Below are positions 56,117 through 63,045 of a DNA stretch of 64,000 nt, one piece after another; position 1 is the first letter of the stretch; each line of letters starts with the position of its first letter. The notes beneath the pieces are model-generated. The model was not told where the DNA came from and did no database searches. It saw only the letters and a list, made by a program, of their open reading frames with translations. The position numbers and the translations under genes are program-made. The stretch is from Streptomyces sp. NBC_00258 (lineage in GTDB: Bacteria; Actinomycetota; Actinomycetes; Streptomycetales; Streptomycetaceae): positions 186,001 through 250,000 of the forward strand of contig NZ_CP108081.1 in the NCBI RefSeq assembly GCF_036182465.1, given 5' to 3'.

Positions 56117-56439
56117 ATCGGCGGCAGAGACCGGCCGTCACGGCGACGCGGAACCACCACCGGGGCCGGGCCAGCCGCAACGGCGGCCTGCAGGCCGGTC
56201 TCCTCGCCGAGGCGCCGGACTTTCTCCGGCTCGGGGATCAGCAGATCGCTGATCTCGCAGCCGAGGGCGACGCAGATGACGTCCAGGTCCTCCAGCTTGA
56301 GTGAGACGGGCTGGCCGGACCACAGTCCGGACATCTTCCCGGCCGAGATCACCAGGCCGTGCTCTGCAAGGCTCCGCTGGAGCTCGGAGGCTTTCCAGAC
56401 GCCCTTGTTCGCGGCGGTCAGCCGTAGGTTCCACCTCAT
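56113..56439 (-). CDS. Module A: XRE/Cro-like small HTH protein
   Basis: The 108-residue protein overlaps the upstream recombinase and the downstream large gene by four bases each. Residues about 15-75 (GVWKASELQRSLAEHGLVIS ... VSLKLEDLDVICVALGCEIS-DLLI) form a Cro/CI-type helix-turn-helix; a basic tail follows. The same type of protein of identical length sits in the same position of module B (60593-60919). Position and size recall TnpC of Tn554, but there is no clear sequence likeness. It may regulate the module or help assemble the recombination complex. Confidence 0.8.
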   Translation of the reverse strand: MRWNLRLTAANKGVWKASELQRSLAEHGLVISAGKMSGLWSGQPVSLKLEDLDVICVALGCEISDLLIPEPEKVRRLGEETGLQAAVAAGPAPVVVPRRRDGRSLPPM

Positions 56440-57515
56440 CGGACCAGTCCTTCCAGCCGCTTCGCGGCCCGTTCCGTCCCGGCGACCCAGGCATCTTCAA
56501 CCCGGGTCTGCTGGACGTGGATGTATCGCATGGTCGTGGCAATCCAGGAGTGCCCCAAAACCTCCTGGATTGCGAGCAAGTCAAGCCCGTTCCCGTAGAG
56601 TTGGGACGCGCAGAAGTGCCGAAGGACGTGCGGAGTCAGCGTCTCGCCCCACCCCGGCAGGTGCGCTTTGGCCGCGTCCTTGAGCCCGCTTCGCAGGGCG
56701 TCGTCGCCAACCCGGCGGGAGAAGCCATCGGTGCTCTTACGCTCGGAGGGAAACAGCGGGGCACCAGGGCGTGTGTGATCGTCGTCGAACTGGCCCCAGA
56801 CGTCCTCGATGAACCATCGAAGCGTCCGATCAGCGCCGTTGATCAGCGGCACCATCCGCTCACGTGGCCCCGATCCACGGGTCCCCTTGCCGTGGCGAAC
56901 GTGGAGCTTGCCGAAGCGGCCCAGGTCCCACTTGATGTCGGCCAGGTCGAGCTTGCATGCCTCGCTCACCCGCAGGCCGACCTGGGACATCAGCTTCGAG
57001 GCGGTGTAGTTCCTGGCCGTAGGGGCGAACTTGCGGCACGTCGCCAGCTCGCCGCCCCAGCCCGTGAACAGCGTCCCGACCTCCGGCTCGCTCGGCGGGA
57101 TCCGCAGCTGGGCGTCCTTGACCCCACGCGGCCGGTTCATCTCGTCGATCGGGCACTCAACGACCCGGCCGGTCATCCGGTGGAGCTCTACCTTGTGCCG
57201 CAGCTCCAGGAACACGAAGTACGTCGTCAGCGCCTGCGACCGGGCCAGCCGGGTACCGCTCGGCGAGTTCCGCAGCACCTTCCCGAAGTACGCGTCAGCG
57301 TCAGCGGGCTCCATGTCCCACAGGGGCCGGCCGAACCAAAACCTGATCTGGTCCAGATGCCCGACGTCCCCACGGATCGTGCCGTCCGCCAGGCCAGCCG
57401 AGGCCCGCGCGAGGACGAACCCGGACAGCACGTCCGTCTCGAACCGCTCCAGCTCCTCCGCCGACGCAGGGGCACAGTGCTCACGCAGGTCCCGTACGAC
57501 TGCCAGCGCCGCCAA
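56436..57515 (-). CDS. Module A: tyrosine recombinase (integrase)
   Basis: The 359-residue tyrosine recombinase has the complete catalytic set: Arg182 (VGLRVSEAC), Lys210 (RHGKGTRG), His296 and Arg299 (TPHVLRHF), His322 (LGHSWIATT) and nucleophile Tyr331 (MRYIHV). The N-terminal SAM-like core-binding domain spans about 20-115. It is the first gene of three overlapping genes. Length matches TnpA of Tn554 (about 361 aa, from general knowledge). It should cut and rejoin DNA at the ends of its element. Confidence 0.9.
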   Translation of the reverse strand: MAALAVVRDLREHCAPASAEELERFETDVLSGFVLARASAGLADGTIRGDVGHLDQIRFWFGRPLWDMEPADADAYFGKVLRNSPSGTRLARSQALTTYFVFLELRHKVELHRMTGRVVECPIDEMNRPRGVKDAQLRIPPSEPEVGTLFTGWGGELATCRKFAPTARNYTASKLMSQVGLRVSEACKLDLADIKWDLGRFGKLHVRHGKGTRGSGPRERMVPLINGADRTLRWFIEDVWGQFDDDHTRPGAPLFPSERKSTDGFSRRVGDDALRSGLKDAAKAHLPGWGETLTPHVLRHFCASQLYGNGLDLLAIQEVLGHSWIATTMRYIHVQQTRVEDAWVAGTERAAKRLEGLVR

Positions 57516-57742
57516 CCCGAGCCTCCTCGCCTTCGGCCCGACTGCGGATCAGTCGGACGAGGTGAGAACGCTTCAAGAATCCCGAAGTTGCGTCACAAGG
57601 CCACAGAGCACCCGAAGGAGGAAGAGCCCCCTGGCCACGTTGCCAGGGACTCATCGAGGCTCAGGGGAACTCACGGGATGTCGCACACATCACTCTCCGC
57701 TCGTCGCATCCGACGCGAGAATCTCGCATCGGATGCGGGTGT
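57516..57742. other. Upstream region of module A
   Basis: No gene is visible. This should contain the module A promoter on the minus strand; no -10/-35 pair stands out. The 39-bp direct repeat begins at 57743. Confidence 0.4.
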
Positions 57743-57781
57743 GGACTGGTGGGCTCGCATGTTGCGGTGTCGCGTATTCCT
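57743..57781 (+). repeat. 39-bp direct repeat, right copy
   Basis: It matches 53278-53316 at 36 of 39 positions. It contains TGCGGTGTCGCGTATTCCT. It is followed by a hairpin (AGCTCGGTCTC at 57792-57802 pairing with 57817-57827), and 15 bp later by the broken Tn3 transposase sequence. It probably marks the right side of the module A element. Confidence 0.7.
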
Positions 57782-57841
57782 TGGCGCCGAGAGCTCGGTC
57801 TCACATTGAGTAACGCGAGACCGAGCTGCGGGCGGCACCCC

Positions 57842-58255
57842 TATCGCGTCCCCCAGCGGGGTCAGCCGCCCGTCCCTCGACAGCATCCGGATCACGTCGT
57901 ACGCGCGGACGGCGCCGGTGTGGATGGAGCCGATGATCCGCAGGATGTGCTCCCACTGCCGCTCGATGCGGGCGAGGTCGACCCGACCACGGCCGGCGTC
58001 GGTGAAGGCCCCGTAGTCGGCGGTGCGGTCGATGCGCCACATCTTCTGGTCCGGCAGGTCGGCGAGCTGCGGCGCGTACGCGAACCCGGCCAGGGTGAGG
58101 AGTCCGACGACGATGTCGCTGTACGAGGCGGTGTCCGTGACGATCGTCTCCGGGTGCTTGCCGCCGTCCCGGTCGTAGAGGACGTCCAGCACGTACAGGG
58201 GGTCGCGCGGGGTGCCGGCCACCACCTTCCCGCCCAGTCCCGCCGCCTGGTCGTT
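57842..58255 (-). pseudogene. Tn3-family transposase, 3' fragment
   Basis: The frame reads NDQAAGLGGKVVAGTPRDPL-YVLDVLYDRDG ... VTDTASYSDIVVGLLTLAGF ... LADLPDQKMWRIDRTADYG ... RIIGSIHTGAVRAYDVIRML-SRDGRLTPLGDAI. This is the catalytic region of Tn3-type transposases, including the aspartate of TDTASYSD. It begins exactly at the left end of the inserted element and continues from the 5' fragment at 62606-62940. After GDAI the similarity stops at 57842, so the C-terminal part is lost. Confidence 0.9.
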
Positions 58256-58271
58256 TACTGGCGCAGGCCAC

Positions 58272-60596
58272 TTATTCCTGCGGTGCCGTATTCCTCTCCA
58301 TCTGAAGGTCCGCAGCGCGGGCGGCGAGGTAGCTGGCCCAGGAGGTCTTGGCGAACCCTGCCCAGCGGACTGCGGTGTTGGGGTGGAGGCCGAGGATGCT
58401 CGCGAGGACTGGTGCGGGCAGGTCACCGAAGAGCGCGACCAGGGCCGCGCTTCGGGCCGGCCTGGTGTCGATGCCGTGCGCGAGGAGTTTCGAACTGAGG
58501 CCGGTCTGAGAGGTGGGGCGGCCGGGGACGAGGCCGGGGAAGAGCCATGGCTCGCCCCGGGTGGTGCGGGTGAGCGCGGCCCGGGTGTGGGGTGCTTCCG
58601 CCAGCTGGTGGAGAATTCTGGCGAGTCGGGGCGGCAGCAGAACCGGGTGCCGGTCGACGGTGAGGTAGCTATTGCCGTCGCGGCTGGTGAGCTGGGTCGC
58701 GGTGAGGTGCCGGACGTGGGACGCGTGCAGGCCGAACAGAAGGATCAGTGCGCCTGCGGCCCGCGTATCCAGAGCCATCGTGGAGTCGGTCAAGCACCGT
58801 TTCAGCAGCTGCCAGCGACCGTCTTCGTCCATCAGCCGACTGGGCTGCTGACGCGGAATGGAAGGGACCGTGAGTTTGCCGGTGAGGCCGCGGCCAGCGG
58901 TCCAGGACAGGAAGTATCGGATCGCGTAGGTGCGTGTGTTGCCTGCGTCCAGCCAGCGGTCGAGGTGGTCATGCCGAAGTCCGCCCAGGTCAAGGCCATG
59001 CTCGTCTAGCCAGGCGAGGAACTCCAGGGCCACTAGGACCCGGGTTCGGAGGAAGGAGCCCGGCTCCGCCGGGCGGCGGCGCTGGGCGGCGCGTCGTCGA
59101 GCTCGTCGCAGCAGGTGCCAGTGCGCGTAGGGGCGGACCAGCTGGATGTGGCCGGCGGGGCGGTCGGCGAGGACCGTGTCCAGCCAGGCGGGGATGCGGT
59201 CGAGTTCCTCGTCTCGCTCTGGGAGGGCGCCGAGGTGCACGAGGGTGTGGCGGACGTAGTGCAGGTGTCGGCTGAGAGGGAGCTGATCGAGCCGTTGGTG
59301 GGTGATCGGTTCTCCGGAGGCGGCCAGGGTGGCGAAGAGGGCGGCGTTCGGGCTGTGCTTGAGCCAGTGCAGGATGCCGCGGGGACGCTCGGCCAGGGCG
59401 AGCGTGTCTCGCAGCGACTGTAGAGGTGCTGGGATGTTCCCGGCGGGGCCTGCCAGCAGTTGCTGAAGGCGGTCGGTGAGCACACAGCGGGCGCATTGGG
59501 CGTCGGCGTAGGTTCTGCCGCCGAGCCCGCAGGTGCGGCAGGTGTAGTCGAAGGCGGTGCCCGAGCAGGCTCCGCAGATGCCGGTGCCGTCCTCAGCGAC
59601 GCCGATCAGCGGCTGGTGGCGGCCGCAGCCGGTGCAGGTCGCGGGCGCGTCGAGCACGACGGTGTAGCAGGTCGAGCAGACCGGGCCGATCGGCCAACGG
59701 GTGTGGACTCGGCGAGTCCGTCCGCAGCGGCAGCACTCCCGGGTGGCCCCCGGGCGGCAGCTCCGGCAGGTCCAGGCGCCGTCCGTCCCGCGGTGGCAGG
59801 GGCGGACTCTCACACAGACGGAGCAGGTCATGGCCGGCCCACTGTGGCAGTCCTCGCAGATGTCCGGCCGTGAGCGAGTGGCCCGACGAGCGATGGGTCG
59901 GACTTGTCCGCAGCGGCCGCATTCCCGGACCGGCTTCTGCTGGCGGTGGTGGCAGGACGCGCAGAGCGGCCCGCCCGAGCATTTCGACTTGGCTGGTCCA
60001 ACGGTGCCGCAGCTCACGCAGGTGTGTTGGGGAGCTTCCCAGCAGGAGACGCAGAGCGGGGAGTTGTCCGGCCGACGGGTGACCGGCATGCGGAGTTGGC
60101 CGCAGGCGGCGCATTCCTCGATGACGTCCGCGTCGACGCGATAGCAGGAGTAGCAGATGAGGCCCTCAGCCCTGCGGGCGGCGAGCCGGGTGTCGGTTCG
60201 ACCGCACCGGTCGCAGGTGCCCTTGCTGCTGCGGGCCGAGCAGTTGATGCAGAGGCGCCCGTTGGGGCCGAGCCGGGGGAGCTCCAGGTTGGATCTTCCG
60301 CAGTCGGTGCAGGCCGGTCGGACCACGGTTGTGTGTCCCGCAGTGTGCAATACCTTGGCGAGGCGGACGACGACAGGCGGGCAGTGGGCTTCGCCGGAGG
60401 TCAGGGCCTTGGGGTGGTCGGCGAGGTGCTGGTCGAGGTCGCGGAGCGGGATGCCCTTTGCGGCGTGTGCCTCGGCGACGGCCTGGCCTGCCTGTGCCCG
60501 GTCCAGGTCGGGCAGCGAGGCGGTGAGCGCGGTGATCACGCGATCCAGGGCGGCCTGTCGCTGTTCGGCTCGCCACCGGTCGCGAGCCTTGGTCAT
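58272..60596 (-). CDS. Module B: 774-aa cysteine-knuckle protein with degenerate recombinase domain
   Basis: It starts at ATG 60596, overlapping the XRE gene. Residues about 95-370 hold roughly seventeen CxxC knuckles in a row (CTDCGRS, TCDRCGRT, CYSCYR, CAACGQ, CVSCWE, CGRCGQ, CCRCGR, CTGCGR, CRTCGLG and others), a chain of zinc-ribbon-like units. The C-terminal 270 residues follow tyrosine-recombinase order: a core-binding domain (LVALEFLAWLDEHGLDLGGL), then FGLHASHVRHL where active enzymes have GLRxSE, and LGLHPNTAVRWAGF where they have LGHxxxxTxxxY. The box I arginine and the nucleophilic tyrosine thus appear replaced by His and Trp. It is probably a structural or targeting partner of the active recombinase, comparable in place to TnpB of Tn554. 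It stops 16 bp inside the element end. Confidence 0.8.
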   Translation of the reverse strand: MTKARDRWRAEQRQAALDRVITALTASLPDLDRAQAGQAVAEAHAAKGIPLRDLDQHLADHPKALTSGEAHCPPVVVRLAKVLHTAGHTTVVRPACTDCGRSNLELPRLGPNGRLCINCSARSSKGTCDRCGRTDTRLAARRAEGLICYSCYRVDADVIEECAACGQLRMPVTRRPDNSPLCVSCWEAPQHTCVSCGTVGPAKSKCSGGPLCASCHHRQQKPVRECGRCGQVRPIARRATRSRPDICEDCHSGPAMTCSVCVRVRPCHRGTDGAWTCRSCRPGATRECCRCGRTRRVHTRWPIGPVCSTCYTVVLDAPATCTGCGRHQPLIGVAEDGTGICGACSGTAFDYTCRTCGLGGRTYADAQCARCVLTDRLQQLLAGPAGNIPAPLQSLRDTLALAERPRGILHWLKHSPNAALFATLAASGEPITHQRLDQLPLSRHLHYVRHTLVHLGALPERDEELDRIPAWLDTVLADRPAGHIQLVRPYAHWHLLRRARRRAAQRRRPAEPGSFLRTRVLVALEFLAWLDEHGLDLGGLRHDHLDRWLDAGNTRTYAIRYFLSWTAGRGLTGKLTVPSIPRQQPSRLMDEDGRWQLLKRCLTDSTMALDTRAAGALILLFGLHASHVRHLTATQLTSRDGNSYLTVDRHPVLLPPRLARILHQLAEAPHTRAALTRTTRGEPWLFPGLVPGRPTSQTGLSSKLLAHGIDTRPARSAALVALFGDLPAPVLASILGLHPNTAVRWAGFAKTSWASYLAARAADLQMERNTAPQE

Positions 60597-60919
60597 AGTC
60601 CCTCGGGGCGGCGGATCGTGGTCCGGCGGGCGGCCGGCAGCGGCCGGAGAGGTGCTTCGTCTGCGGTCTTGCGGATCTCCTCGTTGACGACGCGGACTTC
60701 GATGAGGTCACCGGGCTGGCAGCCAAGGATGTCGCAGAGCGCCGCGAGGGTGTCCATCGAAAGCCGTTGCGGGGTCTGGGTGACCAGGCGGAATACCTGC
60801 TCCCGGGACAGGGCGACGCCTCGCTCTGCGAGCGGGCCGACCAGGTCAGTGGTCTGGAACATTTGCCGGGTGGCCATGATCTGCCGCAGGTGCCACTGGT
60901 AGCCCATCTTCTTGATCAC
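60593..60919 (-). CDS. Module B: XRE/Cro-like small HTH protein
   Basis: The 108-residue protein overlaps both neighbours by four bases. The helix-turn-helix region (TTDLVGPLAERGVALSREQV ... RLSMDTLAALCDILGCQPGD-LIEV) is a Cro/CI-type fold. A basic, proline-rich tail follows. It has the same length and position as the module A protein, and both share the pattern W.LR...A ... L...L.E.G. .S ... L..LC..LGC ... DL. It is likely a regulator or recombination accessory factor. Confidence 0.82.
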   Translation of the reverse strand: MIKKMGYQWHLRQIMATRQMFQTTDLVGPLAERGVALSREQVFRLVTQTPQRLSMDTLAALCDILGCQPGDLIEVRVVNEEIRKTADEAPLRPLPAARRTTIRRPEGL

Positions 60920-62043
60920 GTCTCGTCGTCCTCCCAGAGCTCGGCGTGCCGTTCCTTCAACATCCGCTGGAGCAGCCGGTTGCGGTAGTCGTCCGAGACG
61001 CCGGTGTAGATCGCGGTGGTGCTGGCGTAGGCATGGCCGACCTGGTCTTGGACGAACCGCTCGGGGTAGCCGAACTCGACGAGGTGCGTGACGTAGCTGT
61101 GCCGGAGTCCGTGCAAGTCAAGTTCTTCGGGCAGGTCCGCCGCCTTGCGGGCGGTCTCGAAGGCTTCGTCCAGGCGGCGGGCGGACATCCGGCCGCGGCG
61201 TTCGGTGATCCAGAGCGCGGGGTGTTTTCCCGGGGTGAAGGCCGGGCGGACCTCGTCCAAGTACTGGTCGAGGAGGTCGGCGATCCAGTCCAGTTCGGGG
61301 ACGGTCAAGACGGTGCGTCGTTTGGGCGGGCCGCCCTTGGACGCCTTCCCATAACGGACGAACAGGCCGCCGAACCGGCCGTACTGCGACATCTTCGGGT
61401 TCCGCCGCAGGTCTGCCAGGTCGAGACCGCAAGCTTCCTGGCGGCGCAGTCCGTAGGCGTAGACGGTCTTGAGGAGGATGGCGTCCCGAAGGGCGGCGAG
61501 GGATCCCTTGCGGCGCCGGGCCCGGATCTCGTCGACCCGTGCATCGGCCGCATCGAACAGGGCCTGGACCTCGTCGTAGGTCAGTGGGCGTCGGCTGGCA
61601 TCGCCCTCGTACTCACTGCTGTGGGTAATCGTGTTCCACTCATGCAGGATTTGTGCGGGTGCCTGACCGAACCGGTCCAGGCAGCGCAGCGGCCATCCGT
61701 AGCGTGAATCAGTGACGTACTCGCAGAACATCCGCAGGGCGTTCTGGTAGTTCCGGCCGGTGGAGACAGCAAACTTCTTCCGCCGCGACCTCAGGTGGTC
61801 GATGAACGCCTCAACCTCGGCGGACTCCCACTGCCAGGGGTACTGGTTGGTGAACTCGGCGAACCTCCGCACCACTGACAGCCGCGGCTTGATCGTCCCG
61901 TCTTCGTCCAGGAAACGGGTCCTCTGCTGCCGGGCCCAGCCGTCCAGCATCGCCTCGAAGACGGCCGGCTCCGGTTCCAGATGCACAACCCCGTCGGCCA
62001 GCACCAAGTGCGCGGCCCCTGGCAGATCCACCCCTCGACTCAC
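60916..62043 (-). CDS. Module B: tyrosine recombinase (integrase)
   Basis: The 375-residue tyrosine recombinase has the catalytic residues Arg200 (YAYGLRRQEAC), Lys233 or Lys236 (RYGKASKGG), His311 and Arg314 (DLHGLRHSY), His337 (VGHAYASTT) and Tyr346 (AIYTGVS). The N-terminal core-binding domain lies at about 50-115. The protein is only distantly similar to the module A recombinase. It is the presumed active enzyme of the 4350-bp element. The gene lies 98 bp after the 47-aa peptide gene, so the four genes probably form one transcript. Confidence 0.9.
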   Translation of the reverse strand: MSRGVDLPGAAHLVLADGVVHLEPEPAVFEAMLDGWARQQRTRFLDEDGTIKPRLSVVRRFAEFTNQYPWQWESAEVEAFIDHLRSRRKKFAVSTGRNYQNALRMFCEYVTDSRYGWPLRCLDRFGQAPAQILHEWNTITHSSEYEGDASRRPLTYDEVQALFDAADARVDEIRARRRKGSLAALRDAILLKTVYAYGLRRQEACGLDLADLRRNPKMSQYGRFGGLFVRYGKASKGGPPKRRTVLTVPELDWIADLLDQYLDEVRPAFTPGKHPALWITERRGRMSARRLDEAFETARKAADLPEELDLHGLRHSYVTHLVEFGYPERFVQDQVGHAYASTTAIYTGVSDDYRNRLLQRMLKERHAELWEDDET

Positions 62044-62141
62044 GATGCATCTAACGCAACATCGTTGAATCGGTTACGCCAGAGCCTCCGACCAGGGGAA
62101 ATGGGCTGGCCGCCCCAGGTGTAGGCCCGGGGCGGCCAGAA

Positions 62142-62285
62142 TCACTTCTTCTTCTTGGTCGACGGCGTCTGGGCCAGCGCGCTGGCCGCCGCCGACTTCT
62201 CGGCCTTGGTCGACTTCGGGTCAGCCAGCACCTTGCTGGCGTTGGAAGCCGCCTTCTTGCCTGTCTGCTTCGGGTTCTTAGCCAC
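62142..62285 (-). CDS. 47-aa lysine-rich peptide of the module B element
   Basis: GTG 62285 with AAGGAG eight bases upstream is chosen over upstream starts, whose residues are not protein-like. The product begins MAKNPKQTGKKAASNASKVL and ends in TPSTKKKK. It is composed of Lys, Ala, Ser and Thr with a central acidic-basic alternation. I recognise similar small PKQTGK-AAS-ASK peptides from mobile-element contexts but know no established function. A DNA-compacting or excisionase-like role is possible. It is the first gene of the module B transcript. Confidence 0.65.
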   Translation of the reverse strand: MAKNPKQTGKKAASNASKVLADPKSTKAEKSAAASALAQTPSTKKKK

Positions 62286-62502
62286 GATGATCACTCCTTC
62301 CTGGTTGCATTTGAAATCGCATCCAGGACGTGATGTCATGCAGGTTCTCACACCGCGCAGGACACAACGTTCCTGTCTGCAACGATCGCCCGGCCTCCTA
62401 CAAGGCTGGGCTTTCGTCATTCCGGAGGCTTTCACCACCAGAACGTTCTATTGGTGCCTCTCGGGCACCATGCGGGGCTGGTCGTGGTGCACCAACCGTC
62501 GG
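62286..62502 (-). promoter_or_regulatory. Presumed promoter region of module B
   Basis: It contains the palindrome AGAACGTTCT (62440-62449) and, next to it, a hairpin TGGTGCC...GGCACCA (62452-62470), both upstream of the 47-aa gene. They could be operator sites for the XRE-like protein (inference). No clear -10/-35 pair was identified. Confidence 0.35.
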
Positions 62503-62539
62503 AGGGAGGGGCGTCAGCCAAGGGCTGACGCCCCTCCCT
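62503..62539 (+). terminator. Strong hairpin near the element end
   Basis: AGGGAGGGGCGTCAGCC (62503-62519) pairs perfectly with GGCTGACGCCCCTCCCT (62523-62539) across a three-base loop, followed by TTC on the plus strand. It lies 66 bp inside the right end of the module B element. It may block transcription entering from the Tn3 side or act in end recognition. Confidence 0.65.
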
Positions 62540-62605
62540 TTCACAGATCACGGCTTCTAGGTGCGGTTACGTCGGGTGTTGCATTCGACGCAATTCCGCC
62601 CGGTA

Positions 62606-62940
62606 GATCATGTCCAGCCACGTCGCACCGCCCCGGCGCCCGAAGTACTTCGGGTTGGGGCGGGCGTAGACCGAGGGGACGGGGACGACGAACCGCATGC
62701 CGTCCACGGAGGCGACCAGCCCGCCGCCCCACACCTGCGCGAGGCCGATGGACGCCTGGTGCTCGATGAGGGTGGCGTTCGCGGCCCGGTAGGTGGCCAG
62801 CCGCAGATACGTCTGGTCGACGTGGGACAACCTGCCGTACTTCAGCTCGTCGATCCCGCCGACCGATGACCGGCGTGTAGCCGACATTGCAGCCGTGCGC
62901 GACCAGCAGCGAGGCCATGATCCACCTGGCCATGACTGAC
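62606..62940 (-). pseudogene. Tn3-family transposase, 5'-side internal fragment
   Basis: The frame RWIMASLLVAHGCNVGYTPV (from about 62940) shifts near 62865 and continues ELKYGRLSHVDQTYLRLATY-RAANATLIEHQASIGL ... VWGGGLVASVDGMRFVVPVP-SVYARPNPKYFGRRGGATWL-DMI, ending at the inserted element. These are signature blocks of Tn3-type transposases just before the region found at 57842-58255. The N-terminal two thirds of the protein are missing, and there is one frameshift, so the gene was already decaying. Confidence 0.88.
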
Positions 62941-63045
62941 CTCGTGGCCCGCCGCTTCAGGCGAGAACACCGCCTCGTGGCGCGAGGAGGCGACAACCAG
63001 AATGACGCGCGTGTCCCGGGATCAAACAACGGGAGACAACGGCCT

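Larger units (their letters stand above)
58256..62605 (-). mobile_element. Module B element: 4350-bp insertion in the Tn3 transposase gene
   Basis: The borders are deduced from the Tn3 transposase frame. ...ATWLDMI (ATGATC, ending at 62606) would continue as NDQAAGL (AACGACCAG, starting at 58255), which is the family sequence WLxMINDQAAGL. The inserted DNA starts TACTGGCGCAGG at 58256 and, read from the other end, TACCGGGCGGAA at 62605: short imperfect inverted termini TACYGG. No target duplication is visible. The cargo is a 47-aa basic peptide, a tyrosine recombinase, an XRE-like protein and a 774-aa cysteine-knuckle protein, all on the minus strand and all intact. Confidence 0.75.

Noticed and set aside
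53278..57781. 39-bp repeats as Tn3 terminal inverted repeats
   Set aside because: Tn3 ends are inverted and begin with a G-run pattern. These copies are direct and lack it.
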